From contig NZ_FLLQ01000001.1 of assembly GCF_900088415.1 (NCBI RefSeq), positions 1,054,001-1,118,000 on the forward strand: a stretch of DNA of 64,000 nucleotides, given 5' to 3'. Shown piece by piece: positions 26,981 through 37,162 of this stretch (position 1 is the stretch's first letter; each line of letters starts with the position of its first letter). A program made the translations under genes and the position numbers. The notes under the pieces were generated by a model that had not been told where the DNA came from, ran no database searches, and was given only the letters and a program-made list of their open reading frames with translations. This DNA is from Vibrio mediterranei (lineage in GTDB: Bacteria; Pseudomonadota; Gammaproteobacteria; Enterobacterales; Vibrionaceae).

Positions 26981-27993
26981 TATCGCCCCTCCATTTGAGC
27001 GCTAGCTTGGCGCATGTTCCATACCATGACAGGGATTACCGCCACCATGATCACGACCGCAATCGCTGCACCACGGCCAAAGTCACCGCCACCACGGAAC
27101 ATCCAGTCAAACATCATATTTGCCAGAACCTGAGTACTCCACTGACCGTTCGTCATCGCTAACACGATATCGAAGACCTTCAGAACCAGAATGGTGATTG
27201 TGGTCCACACTACTGCAATCGTTCCCCATATCTGTGGAATGAGAATTTTAAAGAATATTTGTACTCCATTGGCACCATCCAGTACCGCCGCTTCCACCGT
27301 TTCTTCTGGAATACCGCGCAGAGCCGCAGACAAAATAACCATTGCAAAGCCGGTTTGAATCCAAATAAGAATGACCATCAAAAAGAAGTTATTCCAAAAC
27401 GGGATGGTTATCCAAGCCTGTGCAGTACCTCCAAAGTACTCAACCACGGCATTCAAAATACCTATTTGCTCCGACCCCGGCGCACGGTAGTCGTAGACAA
27501 ACTTCCAAATGATCGATGCACCAATGAACGAAATGGCCATTGGCATAAAGATTAAACTCTTAGCAATATTCCCCCAGCTCACTTTGTCAGTCAGTGCTGC
27601 GATAACCAAGCCAAAAAATGTGGAGGCGGCAGGCACAACCAATAACCACAATAGATTGTTAAATAGTGACTCTCTAAACTCAGGATCGTTGAAGAGCCAA
27701 ATGTAATTTCCTAATCCTACAAATTTGTCAGCATTTCTGTCGTGCATTGACAGATAGAATGACTCAAATACTGGATAGACAAGATAGAGGCCTAAAAACG
27801 CCAAAGCAGGCCCAAGGAATAACCAAGGACGAATCGCTGCCGCTCGTCTAAGGTTTTGTGCCATCTTTTGGTTTGAGACATTTCTGGTAGGAAATAGGAT
27901 AGTGAGAAGCCAGTTGCTGCCTACGAAGTAGACCACACATCCAGCGACGCCTAGTGCCATGATAAATAAAGAGGAATAAAGCTGTTCCATCAT
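26980..27993 (-). CDS. aglF: Carbohydrate ABC permease (MalF/AglF-like)
   Basis: 337 residues with about seven hydrophobic helices and the EAA loop EETVEAAVLDGANGVQIFFKILIPQIW (about 232-258) that contacts the ATPase. Forms the heterodimeric pore with AglG. Located 116 bases downstream of the binding-protein gene; that gap (27994-28109) is AT-rich and may hold an mRNA-stability element. Confidence 0.9.
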   Translation of the reverse strand: MMEQLYSSLFIMALGVAGCVVYFVGSNWLLTILFPTRNVSNQKMAQNLRRAAAIRPWLFLGPALAFLGLYLVYPVFESFYLSMHDRNADKFVGLGNYIWLFNDPEFRESLFNNLLWLLVVPAASTFFGLVIAALTDKVSWGNIAKSLIFMPMAISFIGASIIWKFVYDYRAPGSEQIGILNAVVEYFGGTAQAWITIPFWNNFFLMVILIWIQTGFAMVILSAALRGIPEETVEAAVLDGANGVQIFFKILIPQIWGTIAVVWTTITILVLKVFDIVLAMTNGQWSTQVLANMMFDWMFRGGGDFGRGAAIAVVIMVAVIPVMVWNMRQASAQMEGR

Positions 27994-28109
27994 TACCTCG
28001 CTTTATAGAGAGACTTAACGAATATCAAGATTGCGAAAGCCGATAGACGACCCAATGAAATTACGTCTACCGGCATCGCGTTACTTCGCCAAGTTACTTA
28101 CTTCCTTGG

Positions 28110-29462
28110 TTACTTAAGTGCATCCCAAGTTTTTTGGATGTCATCAGCGACCTCTTTCGCAGGTTTGCCGCCACTGTAGTCGACCATACCTGTCCAGAAT
28201 GCACCGGCACCGATCTTACCTGGCATCAAGTCTGAACCATCGAAACGGAACGTCGTCGCATCCAACAAGATTTCACCTTGTTTCTTCAGAGTGTCGTTGC
28301 CATAAGCATTAACGTTGGCACCTTTATGCGGAGTTAGGAAACCCGATTGAGCCATCCAGATTTCATGTGCGATTGGTGACTGTAAGAACTCCATAAATGC
28401 GCGTGCTGCTTTAGAGTCTTTAGTAATGCTCCACATAGTACCTGCGCCAAGTACTGGCTTCCCTAAGTCTTTTGATTCATACGCAGGGAAGTAGAAGAAA
28501 TCAACGTCAGCACCTAGCTCTGTACCTTCTGGGAAGAAGCTTGGAATGAATGACGCCTGACGGTGCATGTAACACTTAGCTGGCGATGTAAACAAACCTT
28601 TTGGTGAATCACGGAAGTCCGTTGCAGCTACTGCACGTGCACCGCCGTCGACGAACTTATCGTTACGTACAAACCATCCAAACTCTTCAATAGCACCAAC
28701 AACTTTCTCATCATTGAACTTGAGTTCGTTTGTAGTCCACTTATCGTAATCAGCTGGCGATTGAGTACGAAGCATCATATCTTCCACCCAGTCCGTTGCA
28801 GGCCAGCCCGTTGCACCACCAGAACCTAACCCAACACACCATGGTGTTTCGCCATCTTCAACAATCTGTTCAGTCAGTGCTTTTAGCTCTTCCATTGATT
28901 GAGGTACTTCATAACCGGCATCTTCAAAGTTTTCAGGCACATACCATACTAGTGACTTCAAATCAACTTTATAAAAGAAACCATACAGATGGTCTTTACC
29001 GTCTTTACCTGCAAATGTGCCTAGGTCAACCCATGAAGAACCAGCGGCGTAGTTGTCGTTAATCCAATCACCCATTTTAGGGTCAAGTGGAGTTAGGAAA
29101 CCTTTAGAGGCTAAGTCTGCCGCTAAACCAGGCTGCGGGAAAATAGCAATGTTAGGTGCACTACCTGCTTGCACATCAATCGCAATTTGCTGTTCAAATG
29201 AGTCAGAGCCTGAATATTTCACATCGGCACCAGTTGCCTCTTCAAAATACGCAATGACACTTTCAACAAGCTCTTTATCTTCTGTTAACCAAGGACCAAA
29301 AATGGTGACCGTTTCACCTTTCAGATCCATATTTTTCAGCTCTTCGTAGCTTTGCCAGTTAAAGCGTGCGTCTTCGCCAGGTGCGAATTTTAAATCAGCG
29401 GCGAATGCGGAGGATGCAGAAACAGCAAGAGCTACTGCGCTAGCAAGTAGAGAGGTTTTCAT
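28110..29462 (-). CDS. aglE: Alpha-glucoside ABC transporter substrate-binding protein
   Basis: 450 residues with signal peptide MKTSLLASAVALAVSASSAFA and an extracellular type-1 sugar-binding fold (LKGETVTIFGPWLTEDKELVESVIAYFEEATG; VWYVPENFEDAGYEVPQS; C-terminal AFMEFLQSP, FRFDGSDLMPGKIGAGAFW). It captures disaccharides such as maltose, trehalose or sucrose in the periplasm for AglFGK. Exact sugar not readable. First gene of the operon, divergent from the LacI regulator gene. Confidence 0.9.
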   Translation of the reverse strand: MKTSLLASAVALAVSASSAFAADLKFAPGEDARFNWQSYEELKNMDLKGETVTIFGPWLTEDKELVESVIAYFEEATGADVKYSGSDSFEQQIAIDVQAGSAPNIAIFPQPGLAADLASKGFLTPLDPKMGDWINDNYAAGSSWVDLGTFAGKDGKDHLYGFFYKVDLKSLVWYVPENFEDAGYEVPQSMEELKALTEQIVEDGETPWCVGLGSGGATGWPATDWVEDMMLRTQSPADYDKWTTNELKFNDEKVVGAIEEFGWFVRNDKFVDGGARAVAATDFRDSPKGLFTSPAKCYMHRQASFIPSFFPEGTELGADVDFFYFPAYESKDLGKPVLGAGTMWSITKDSKAARAFMEFLQSPIAHEIWMAQSGFLTPHKGANVNAYGNDTLKKQGEILLDATTFRFDGSDLMPGKIGAGAFWTGMVDYSGGKPAKEVADDIQKTWDALK

Positions 29463-29780
29463 CAGTAAGACTCCATGTATTCAGATACTTTGTTTCGTTT
29501 TTATAGTCAGTTCTTATGTCCTCGACTTAACTTCTTACTTAATTACTTAATCGGTTAAGCCGTTAATGAATACCATAAAACCTTATTGACAATTCGACCA
29601 CTTTCTTGCCAAATCTTGTGCCTTTGATCATGTTTTGAAATACCTTGATTACAATTAAGTGACAAGCATCAAACAAATTATAATGGCTATGAAATTTTAA
29701 TTTCGCATTCCTTCTTAATCGATTTAGACTCAACTGATAAATTTCGCTATTCTAGATTGCAGATAATATAAATATGGACA
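29463..29780. promoter_or_regulatory. Divergent agl promoter region with two LacI-type operators
   Basis: TTAATCGGTTAA (29547-29558) lies 85 bases before aglE. TTAATCGATTTA (29715-29726) lies 55 bases before the lacI-type gene. Both have the central CG and mirrored TTAA arms usual for LacI-family sites and agree at 10 of 12 positions. TGTGC-N6-TCATG (29617-29632) is a partial CRP site. No gene is present here. Confidence 0.6.
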
Positions 29781-30809
29781 ATGACTGATATGGAACGGAA
29801 GAAACCTACATTGAAAACCGTCGCCGCTCACCTAGGTGTATCAACGGCTACCGTATCAAACGCTTTCAACCGTCCAAACCAACTTTCGAAGGCGCTGAGA
29901 GAGAACATTCTGCTTGAATGTGAAAAACTCGGTTACACCGGCCCAAGTATCACTGCACGAAGCTTACGCACCGGAAAGACCGGCGTAATCGGAGTTTTGC
30001 TCGCAGACAACCTCGCCTATAACTTTACCGACCCAGTAGCTACTCAATTTTTAGCTGGAATATCAAAGACTTTAGACGAGTCTCATGTCAACATGCTGTT
30101 GCTGCCATCAAGCAGTGATAACTATCAGAATACGCAGGTTGAAACTATCCCCGATAGTTTCATAGTTTATGGCAAACCTGTGGACTCAAGCATAATCAAC
30201 CTGATACTACGCCAGCATAAGCCTGTCGTGGCAGTCGATTTCGCCTTGCCTGACATTCCATCCATCAATGTCGACAACCGCAAAGCAAGCTACGACATAG
30301 CCATGCATGCCATTCATTCATCCGACGACAATGTGCTTATCTTGGGGCTGCGTCTTGAGCCATCAACATCGTTATCGCTTGCCAACCTCGACAATCTTTA
30401 TACCAGCGAAGAGTCCGTTTCTCGTTGTCGTTTTGAAGGTTATAAAAAAGCTCTCGAGGAAAACGGCATACCGTTGTCATTCGAAAATGTCTGGCAAATT
30501 CACGATCTTGACGAAACAACGTTAAAAACCATGTTGCGTGGCACACTAACGGCCCCTAAGCGCGTGGATGTACTGCTTTGTATGAGCGATAAAATCGCTT
30601 TGGCCGCTCTGGAAGTGGCAAGAGAAATCAACATCGATATTCGAATTGTTGGCTTTGACGGAATACCCAAAGCTGCAGAAGCCGGCTTAACGACTATTCA
30701 GCAACCTATTGAGAATAAAGGCCGAATCGCTGCAAAGATGGCGCTCGGCCAACTACCCTACGAATCTATCCAACTGGATACGGAGCTTATTATTCGTACC
30801 AGCAGTTAG
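29781..30809 (+). CDS. LacI family repressor of alpha-glucoside genes
   Basis: 342 residues. The LacI headpiece is at 10-60 (TLKTVAAHLGVSTATVSNAFNRPNQLSKALRENILLECEKLGY), hinge then periplasmic-binding-like effector domain (GVIGVLLADNLAYNF; RVDVLLCMSDKIALAALE; IRIVGFDGIPKA). MERKK at codon 4 is an alternative start. It lies 32 bases before the GH13 gene and likely shares its transcript, with repression relieved by an alpha-glucoside or derivative. Confidence 0.9.
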   Translation: MTDMERKKPTLKTVAAHLGVSTATVSNAFNRPNQLSKALRENILLECEKLGYTGPSITARSLRTGKTGVIGVLLADNLAYNFTDPVATQFLAGISKTLDESHVNMLLLPSSSDNYQNTQVETIPDSFIVYGKPVDSSIINLILRQHKPVVAVDFALPDIPSINVDNRKASYDIAMHAIHSSDDNVLILGLRLEPSTSLSLANLDNLYTSEESVSRCRFEGYKKALEENGIPLSFENVWQIHDLDETTLKTMLRGTLTAPKRVDVLLCMSDKIALAALEVAREINIDIRIVGFDGIPKAAEAGLTTIQQPIENKGRIAAKMALGQLPYESIQLDTELIIRTSS

Positions 30810-30841
30810 ACATTACCTCACTTGCTAAGGAGAATTGATCC

Positions 30842-32527
30842 ATGAGTACGGAACAACTGGAAAAGCGTTGGTGGCATGACGCTGTCGTTTATCAAATCTA
30901 TCCAAGAAGTTTCAACGACTCTAACGGAGATGGCATTGGTGATATCCCAGGTATTATAGAAAAATTGGATTACATCAAAGCCCTTGGCGCGAACGTCATT
31001 TGGCTCAGTCCTGTGTATAAATCTCCGATGGATGACAACGGCTATGATATTTCTGGCTATCGTGAAATTGCACCAGAATTTGGCACCATGTCCGATATGG
31101 AAAAGCTGCTATTCGAAGCGGATAAACGCGGTATCAAAATTGTCATGGATCTCGTGGTAAACCACACCTCAGATGAACACCCTTGGTTTATCGAATCCAA
31201 AAGCAGTAAGGATAATCCAAAACGCGATTGGTATATTTGGAAAGATCCCAAAGAAGATGGCAGTGAACCCAATAATTGGGAATCTTTCTTCAAGCCTAAA
31301 GCGTGGACACTTGATGAAGCGACCGGCCAATACTATCTGCACCTGTTTAGCAATAAACAACCTGACCTAAACTGGGCAAATCCAGAGGTACGAGAAGCGG
31401 TCTACGACATGATGCACTTTTGGCTGAAAAAGGGCTTAGGTGGTTTCCGAATGGACGTCATTAATATGATCGGCAAACCGTCAGACTATCCAGATGCAAC
31501 TATTTTTGACGCAGGAGTAGCAGGTTGGGAGCATTGGTCAAATAACCTACTTGTGCACCAGTATCTGCGTGAAATGCACGATAAAGTTCTGAAGCATTAC
31601 GATGTACTCACCGTAGGTGAAACTCCCTTCACCACAACACTGGATGGCCGTTACTACTCTCACCCTGATCGCAATGAAATTAGTATGATCTTCCAATTCG
31701 AACATGTCAGCATCGACCGCGAAGAACACAATGCAGTGAAAAAAGATTTTGACTTAGTTCAGTACAAAGAAATCATGTCGCGCTGGCAGGAAGACTTATA
31801 CCAGAAAGGTTGGAATAGTGTGTATTGGAGTAATCACGACCAACCTCGTACGGTATCGCGTTATGGCTCTGACTCTCCTGAATATCGCATCATCAGTGCA
31901 AAAATGCTCGGCACGGTTTTACATATGATGAGCGGCACCCCGTATATTTATCAAGGTGAAGAAATCGGCATGACCAATAAGCACTTCAATAACATCGAAG
32001 AGTTTAATGACCTCATGGCGCAGTTCCATTACCAGAAAATGATTGAACGTGGCGTTTCCAATGATGATGCCATTGAGTTTTTAAACTACTTCTCTCGTGA
32101 CCATGCCCGTGTCCCAGTGCAGTGGGATACAAAAGCTCATGCAGGTTTCACTACAGGCACGCCTTGGCTCCCAGTGAATGAAAACTATGTGGAGATCAAT
32201 GCAGAACAAGCGGTTAACGACGAGGATTCCATTTATCATCATTATCGCCAGCTTATCCAACTGCGCCAAGGTGAAGAATATGGGGATGTTGTGGTTTATG
32301 GCAATCATACGTTACTCGACCCACAAGACAGTGAAGTCTACGCATATATTCGCTCGAGCGGCGAAAAATCTTTGCTTATCATTGCTAACTTTACTGATAG
32401 TACCTTAGAGAGAACCTACCAATACGGTGTGAAACAAGTCGTACTAAATAACTATTATGATGCACCAAGCTCACTACACGAGCTAGTATTGAAGCCTTAT
32501 CAAGCCATGATCATTGATATTGAATAA
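30842..32527 (+). CDS. aglA: GH13 alpha-glucosidase / oligo-1,6-glucosidase
   Basis: 561 residues with the conserved GH13 regions: DLVVNHTSDEHPWF (region I), GGFRMDVINMIGK (nucleophile Asp about residue 202), TVGETPF (acid/base Glu about residue 260) and YWSNHDQPR (region IV). The calcium-site-like DSNGDGIGD near residue 21 is usual for the subfamily. No signal peptide, so it hydrolyses imported alpha-glucosides in the cytoplasm. Trehalose-6-phosphate hydrolase is a close relative, but no PTS gene is nearby and an ABC importer is, which favours unphosphorylated substrate. AAGGAG lies 6 bases before ATG. Confidence 0.92.
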   Translation: MSTEQLEKRWWHDAVVYQIYPRSFNDSNGDGIGDIPGIIEKLDYIKALGANVIWLSPVYKSPMDDNGYDISGYREIAPEFGTMSDMEKLLFEADKRGIKIVMDLVVNHTSDEHPWFIESKSSKDNPKRDWYIWKDPKEDGSEPNNWESFFKPKAWTLDEATGQYYLHLFSNKQPDLNWANPEVREAVYDMMHFWLKKGLGGFRMDVINMIGKPSDYPDATIFDAGVAGWEHWSNNLLVHQYLREMHDKVLKHYDVLTVGETPFTTTLDGRYYSHPDRNEISMIFQFEHVSIDREEHNAVKKDFDLVQYKEIMSRWQEDLYQKGWNSVYWSNHDQPRTVSRYGSDSPEYRIISAKMLGTVLHMMSGTPYIYQGEEIGMTNKHFNNIEEFNDLMAQFHYQKMIERGVSNDDAIEFLNYFSRDHARVPVQWDTKAHAGFTTGTPWLPVNENYVEINAEQAVNDEDSIYHHYRQLIQLRQGEEYGDVVVYGNHTLLDPQDSEVYAYIRSSGEKSLLIIANFTDSTLERTYQYGVKQVVLNNYYDAPSSLHELVLKPYQAMIIDIE

Positions 32528-32545
32528 CTAAGGCAAATTTAGCAA

Positions 32546-32576
32546 AAGCAGCGATTAACAACATCGCTGCTTTTTT
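32546..32576 (+). terminator. Terminator after aglA
   Basis: AAGCAGCGAT (32546-32555) and ATCGCTGCTT (32563-32572) with T-run to 32576. It may also stop the convergent argR transcript. Confidence 0.85.
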
Positions 32577-32613
32577 GTTGGGGTACAACAGTTATCGTGT
32601 TGTATCAATATGG

Positions 32614-33099
32614 CTACAGTGCACCAAGCCTGGCTCTAACGACACGCTCACATCGACTCACTTCAGAAGCCTGTTTCGGGATCACTAGAATCGTATCATT
32701 GCCACCAATAGTCGCCAAAATATCAGCGTGCGGGTCAATATCAATCAAGCGAGCAATAAGCTGGGCACTTCCAGGGTGAGTTTTCACGACAACGAGAGAC
32801 TGATTGTTAGTGATCAGCTCGATCTGTGACGAAATAGAAGAGTCAACACGAACAGGGCTGTTCTCCGACGTTAGACAATACGCCTTTTTACCGCAGGCAT
32901 TTTGAACTTTGACTACTCCCAGGTTGGTCAATAGACGAGAGACCGTCGATTGACTAATCCCATCATAACCAAGGTCTACCAGTGCTTCGCGGAGCTTATT
33001 CTGTGTAGTAAAGCTCTGCTGCTGAAGAAGCTTCTTACATACATCTGTCAGTTTTTGATCGACATCGAGCATGTCGTTACAAGTTGGAGTTTCATACAT
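32614..33099 (-). CDS. argR: ArgR-family arginine repressor, arc-linked copy
   Basis: 161 residues. N-terminal winged-helix HTH (QNKLREALVDLGYDGISQSTVSRLLTNLGVVKVQNACGKKAYCL) contains the ArgR motif SQSTVSR. The C-terminal oligomerisation/arginine-binding domain includes GSAQLIARLID and ILATIGGNDTILVI (GT/GND loop). The frame runs up to 33213, but ATG 33099 follows AGGTGAT and gives normal ArgR length. Vibrios normally have a separate argR near mdh, so this is probably a second, arginine-deiminase-dedicated copy, which is inference. Last gene of the arc cluster. Confidence 0.88.
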   Translation of the reverse strand: MYETPTCNDMLDVDQKLTDVCKKLLQQQSFTTQNKLREALVDLGYDGISQSTVSRLLTNLGVVKVQNACGKKAYCLTSENSPVRVDSSISSQIELITNNQSLVVVKTHPGSAQLIARLIDIDPHADILATIGGNDTILVIPKQASEVSRCERVVRARLGAL

Positions 33100-33247
33100 G
33101 TTATCACCTGTAAAATATTGAAACTCATCCATGAGTGGGTTCGTGATCTTGTATTTGTTTCGCTGGTATAACGTAACAATTAATCGTTCTGAAAAATCCC
33201 GATCCAATCGCATTGTTACAGCAACTTATTGCTACTTTAGTTAAGAT

Positions 33248-33270
33248 GAGAGGACATTCCTGTTCCTCTC
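33248..33270. promoter_or_regulatory. Hairpin between arcB and argR
   Basis: GAGAGGA (33248-33254) and TCCTCTC (33264-33270), loop of 9, no T-tract on the minus strand. Probable RNA processing or partial termination signal. Confidence 0.4.
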
Positions 33271-33288
33271 ATGCAATATGCTAGCCCT

Positions 33289-34299
33289 TTAGCTACCTAA
33301 GGTCGCGACCATTACCGCTTTAATCGTGTGCATACGGTTTTCCGCTTCATCAAAGACAATAGAATGCTCGGATTCAATCACTTCGTCGGTCACTTCGCAG
33401 CCATCAGCTAACATTGGATATTCTGCTGATAAAGACTTACCCACCGTCGTATCTTCGCCATGAAAAGCAGGCAAGCAGTGCATGAATTTCACGTTTGGAT
33501 TGCCTGTCGCTTTGAGCATTTCCATATTGACCTGATAAGGCAGCATCAACTTGATACGTTCAGCCCAGGCTTCTTTTGCTTCACCCATAGAAACCCAAAC
33601 GTCTGTATATAGGAAGTCACACCCTTGAACACCTTCACGTACGTCTTCCGTGAGTATAATTTTCGCTCCGGTGTGTTTAGCAATGGATTGACATTCCGCA
33701 ACAAGTGCTTCTTCAGGCCAGAACTGTTTTGGCGCAACTAAATGGATTTCCATACCCATTTTTGCCGCGCCTACCATTAACGAATTACCCATGTTATTAC
33801 GAGCATCCCCTAAGTAGGCAAAGCGAATATCTTGCAATGGACGACCTGGAGCATGCTCCATCATGGTCATAAAGTCTGCAAGAATTTGAGTTGGGTGGAA
33901 TTCGTCTGTTAAGCCGTTCCAAACCGGTACACCTGCATAAGCACCAAGCTCTTCAACGATAGATTGACCATAGCCGCGATACTCAATCCCGTCGTACATA
34001 CGCCCAAGTACCCGAGCGGTATCTTTCATTGATTCTTTATGGCCGATCTGCGAGCCCGTAGGCCCAAGATAAGAAACTTGTGCTCCTTGATCGAATGCCG
34101 CCACCTCAAAAGCGCAACGAGTGCGGGTCGATGTTTTTTCAAAGATGAGCGCGATATTTTTGCCTTTTAAACGAGGTTGTTCGTATCCGTTGTACTTGGC
34201 TTTTTTAAGTTCAATGGACAGCTCAAGCAAGTGCTGAATCTCACGAGGAGTAAAATCTAGAAGTTTAAGGAAGTTGCGATTGCGAAGATTGAAAGCCAT
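33289..34299 (-). CDS. arcB: Catabolic ornithine carbamoyltransferase
   Basis: 336 residues with carbamoyl-phosphate motif STRTRCAFE (about 56-64), HPTQ (about 134), and ornithine loop [10 protein letters not shown] (about 272-281). In the deiminase pathway it runs phosphorolysis of citrulline to ornithine and carbamoyl phosphate. Position between arcC and argR and the lack of other biosynthetic genes support the catabolic assignment; argF-type biosynthetic use is possible. Confidence 0.93.
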   Translation of the reverse strand: MAFNLRNRNFLKLLDFTPREIQHLLELSIELKKAKYNGYEQPRLKGKNIALIFEKTSTRTRCAFEVAAFDQGAQVSYLGPTGSQIGHKESMKDTARVLGRMYDGIEYRGYGQSIVEELGAYAGVPVWNGLTDEFHPTQILADFMTMMEHAPGRPLQDIRFAYLGDARNNMGNSLMVGAAKMGMEIHLVAPKQFWPEEALVAECQSIAKHTGAKIILTEDVREGVQGCDFLYTDVWVSMGEAKEAWAERIKLMLPYQVNMEMLKATGNPNVKFMHCLPAFHGEDTTVGKSLSAEYPMLADGCEVTDEVIESEHSIVFDEAENRMHTIKAVMVATLGS

Positions 34300-34321
34300 A
34301 TTGTGTTCCTTTTCTATCTAT

Positions 34322-34358
34322 GCGTGTCAGTCACGACATCACTCTGCTACTGACACGC
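34322..34358. promoter_or_regulatory. Stable hairpin between arcC and arcB
   Basis: Perfect 10-bp arms GCGTGTCAGT (34322-34331) and ACTGACACGC (34349-34358), loop of 17 bases, no T-tract. Located in the 95-base gap after the arcC stop, likely tuning arcC versus arcB expression. Confidence 0.5.
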
Positions 34359-34394
34359 TCGTGCTTTAATTTAAATACGTATTCGACGACAAAA

Positions 34395-35306
34395 TTAGTG
34401 TTTTGAAATCGTGGTACCTGCGGTCCCTTCAAGAATGCGAAGACCATCTTGTAGCGCGCCGATCCCCACCATTTGCCCACCTTGATTAATAAACTCACAC
34501 GAGGCATCAATTTTAGGCCCCATTGAACCTTCATCGAACTGGTAACGTGTCAGTTCTGATGGTGTCGTGGCTCTCAACGCATGTTGAGTTGGTTTACCCC
34601 AATCTAGGTAAACGGCGTCGGCATCAGTTAATATCAGTAATCGGTCTGCGTGAAGTTGTTTGGCAAGGAAAGCTGCCGACATGTCTTTATCAATCACCGC
34701 CTCAACTCCAACCAGCTTGCCATCTTTATGCGTGACCGGAATACCACCCCCACCAGTGCAAATAACAAGGTGCCCCTCATCAATAAGGGAGGTGATAGCT
34801 TCGTGCTCAACAATGCCAGTTGGTAATGGACTTGGGACCACACGGCGGAAATAATCACCATCAGGTTTCACAGTCCAATTATATTTCTCAGCCAGTTCAC
34901 ATGCCTCCTGCTTGTCATAAACAGGGCCAATAAACTTGGTAGGATCTTTGAATGCCGGATCGGCTGGATCCACAGTCATTTGTGTCAACATGCAGGTGAT
35001 ATTCTTGCTGGGCATTTGATTCTTGAACTCTTGCATCAACATGTAGCCAATCATGCCCTGTGTCTCGCTACCCAATACATCAAGTGGGTAAGGACTCACT
35101 TTCTTATATTCCAGTCCTTGCAATGCCAATAGCCCGACTTGAGGGCCATTTCCGTGCACCAATACGACGTTATATTGCAGGGCAATTTCCGAAATGGTTT
35201 TAACCGCGATTTCAATATTGTGGCGTTGTACTTCTGCTTCGAGTGGCTCTCCGCGCTTTAGTAAGGCATTACCACCCAAAGCAACAACGATAGTTTGTTT
35301 CTTCAT
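34395..35306 (-). CDS. arcC: Carbamate kinase
   Basis: 303 residues: IVVALGGNALLKRGEP at the N-terminus, VLVHGNGPQVGLLALQ, and VICTGGGGIPV plus VIDKDMSAAFLAKQL, all standard carbamate kinase motifs of the amino-acid kinase fold. It transfers phosphate from carbamoyl phosphate to ADP, yielding ATP, CO2 and ammonia; the ATP-producing step of the arginine deiminase pathway. 38 bases downstream of arcA. Confidence 0.94.
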   Translation of the reverse strand: MKKQTIVVALGGNALLKRGEPLEAEVQRHNIEIAVKTISEIALQYNVVLVHGNGPQVGLLALQGLEYKKVSPYPLDVLGSETQGMIGYMLMQEFKNQMPSKNITCMLTQMTVDPADPAFKDPTKFIGPVYDKQEACELAEKYNWTVKPDGDYFRRVVPSPLPTGIVEHEAITSLIDEGHLVICTGGGGIPVTHKDGKLVGVEAVIDKDMSAAFLAKQLHADRLLILTDADAVYLDWGKPTQHALRATTPSELTRYQFDEGSMGPKIDASCEFINQGGQMVGIGALQDGLRILEGTAGTTISKH

Positions 35307-35344
35307 AATCTTTTATCCAATACAGGTAATGAAAAGCGAAGTGA

Positions 35345-36565
35345 CTAAATACCATCACGTTCAATTGGGCAGCTCATACAACGCGCGCCACCGCGACCGC
35401 GGCCAAGCTCATCACCAGGGATTGGTAGTACGGTAATGCCGGCTTTATCGTACTTCTCGTTGGTATAGGTATTGCGTTCATAACCAATAACAACACCGGG
35501 TTTGACCGTCAGGACATTATTTGCATCATTCCATTGTTCACGTTCAGCTTCGAAGTTGTCGCCTCCAGTAGTGATAAGATTTAACTTATCGATCTGTAAC
35601 GCTTTTTCGATCGTCGTAATGTACGAACTCTGCTGCGTAGCCGTTACTCGACCGGATTCATCACCAGTAAGACTCCAACATTTCACGTCATCAGGAATAA
35701 CATTAGGGTAGATGGAGAACGTATCCTCACGCATGTGTGTCATAACCGTATCTAGGTGCATGCATGAGCGATCTTTCGGTAGTTCTAAGGCAATAACCTG
35801 CTTGGCTTGATTATTCTTAAATAGGCTCGATGCTAAATGCTCTACGCCTTGTGGCGTAGTACGCTCAGACATTCCGATTAACACAGAGCCTTTACCTATG
35901 ACCAATACATCTCCACCTTCGATAGTCGAGTGATCGTACGATTGCTGCTCATCACCAAAGTATTTAATGAAGTCTTGCCCAGCAAAGGTCGGATGCCAGC
36001 GATATATTGCACGTAAGTGATTTGTTTCCCTTTGACGAGCGACCTTCGCCATCGGGTTGATAGAGACACCACCATAAACCCAGCATGATGTATCACGAGT
36101 AAATAAGTGATTTGGCAACGGGTCGATAATGAAATCGTTAGCTTTATATAAAGATTGCAACATTGACGAAGACTCAAGCGGCATTTCACCAAATGACAAG
36201 CCCCCAGTAAGTACTTTAGCTAATTCGATATTTGGCATATCACTCAAATAACATCTCACATCGTTGGCAAAGGTATTGCCATAACGAAAATCTGAAACCT
36301 GAATATTTAGCAGCCAATCTTTTGCTTCTGAAATAGCGAGAGTTTCAGCAAGCAAATTTGTTAGAAGTAAAACCTCAACACCTTGTGATTCTAGTGTTTT
36401 GGCAAAAACATCATGCTCTTCGCCAGCTTTCTCTACCGCTAGTACATCGTCAAACAACAGTTGATGGCAGTTAGAAGGCGTTAAGTGCGTGAGAGCACGT
36501 CGCGGACGATGTATTAAGACACGGCGTAACTGACCAACTTCAGAACCAACATATAGTTTATTCAT
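35345..36565 (-). CDS. arcA: Arginine deiminase
   Basis: 406 residues. Catalytic Cys in [15 protein letters not shown] near the C-terminus (about residue 396), substrate loops [12 protein letters not shown] (about 162-173) and [10 protein letters not shown] (about 273). It hydrolyses arginine to citrulline and ammonia. The frame has ATG 36571 two codons earlier, but AGAGAGA spacing and the usual [16 protein letters not shown] start favour ATG 36565. Confidence 0.95.
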   Translation of the reverse strand: MNKLYVGSEVGQLRRVLIHRPRRALTHLTPSNCHQLLFDDVLAVEKAGEEHDVFAKTLESQGVEVLLLTNLLAETLAISEAKDWLLNIQVSDFRYGNTFANDVRCYLSDMPNIELAKVLTGGLSFGEMPLESSSMLQSLYKANDFIIDPLPNHLFTRDTSCWVYGGVSINPMAKVARQRETNHLRAIYRWHPTFAGQDFIKYFGDEQQSYDHSTIEGGDVLVIGKGSVLIGMSERTTPQGVEHLASSLFKNNQAKQVIALELPKDRSCMHLDTVMTHMREDTFSIYPNVIPDDVKCWSLTGDESGRVTATQQSSYITTIEKALQIDKLNLITTGGDNFEAEREQWNDANNVLTVKPGVVIGYERNTYTNEKYDKAGITVLPIPGDELGRGRGGARCMSCPIERDGI

Positions 36566-37105
36566 AATCATGTCTCTCTAATATTATAAGAACCAAAATC
36601 GTTCTTTATGGAATATATTAATAGCTTCGTTGTGGTGTAATTAATATGTACTAATCATTCAAAATAATATTGGACACCGATCACACAAATATATATGTAA
36701 ACAAAGGCGTCATAAAAGTGGCTGTTAACAATATTTATTCCTTGATAAATATAATTACCGAGAATTAATCTCGCATATTAAATGAAATAGTATGCATGGA
36801 TTATTCGTGAAGCAGTCATAGTTACGTTCTTTTAAGAAACTTGATTCGCATTATTAATTCTAATGGATATAATTACTTGGAAGAAATATGCATTGGCTTT
36901 TGTTAGTTACCTATTCCTAGCTCACCTCCTCTGTATCCATTAACAATTTTTAGTCTATTTTCGTGATAAATATCACATTCAAGAGACCGTCGGACATAAG
37001 CGATAGAACGCTGCTCATATTCAAACAAAAAGGAGAAAAATTGGTATTTCGTCACAAGGGCATAGAAGTGACGACTCTCTTTCGCAGCTAACTCAGAAAC
37101 TGCAA
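36566..37105. promoter_or_regulatory. Long arcA upstream region
   Basis: About 540 bases without a supported gene. It holds an FNR/ANR-like site TTGATAAATATAAT (36742-36755, 8 of 10 core positions) and a weak ARG-box-like GTACTAATCATTCA (36648-36661, 7 of 10). It also holds a near-perfect CRP site CGTGA-N6-TCACA (36962-36977), and a 7-bp inverted repeat TCGTCAC/GTGACGA (37049-37074). Oxygen-, arginine- and CRP-dependent control of arc genes is known in other bacteria; the sites here are visual matches only. Confidence 0.45.
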
Positions 37106-37135
37106 CAAAAAAGCCCACTGCTAATAGCAATGGGC
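37106..37135 (-). terminator. Terminator after arcD-like gene
   Basis: On the minus strand GCCCATTGCT, 3-base loop, AGCAGTGGGC then TTTTTT (A-run 37107-37112 on plus). It separates the antiporter transcript from arcA, which therefore needs its own promoter. Confidence 0.85.
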
Positions 37136-37162
37136 CAGTATAAAGACTAGGCGAAAGAACAT

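Noticed and set aside
37041..37091. 16-codon TTG-started frame with AAGGAG in the arc leader (plus strand)
   Set aside because: Short, rare start codon, and no supporting conservation visible.
36903..37130. 75-residue minus-strand frame between arcD and arcA
   Set aside because: It begins inside the arcD terminator stem, has no ribosome site, and reads through a CRP site; most likely non-coding leader.
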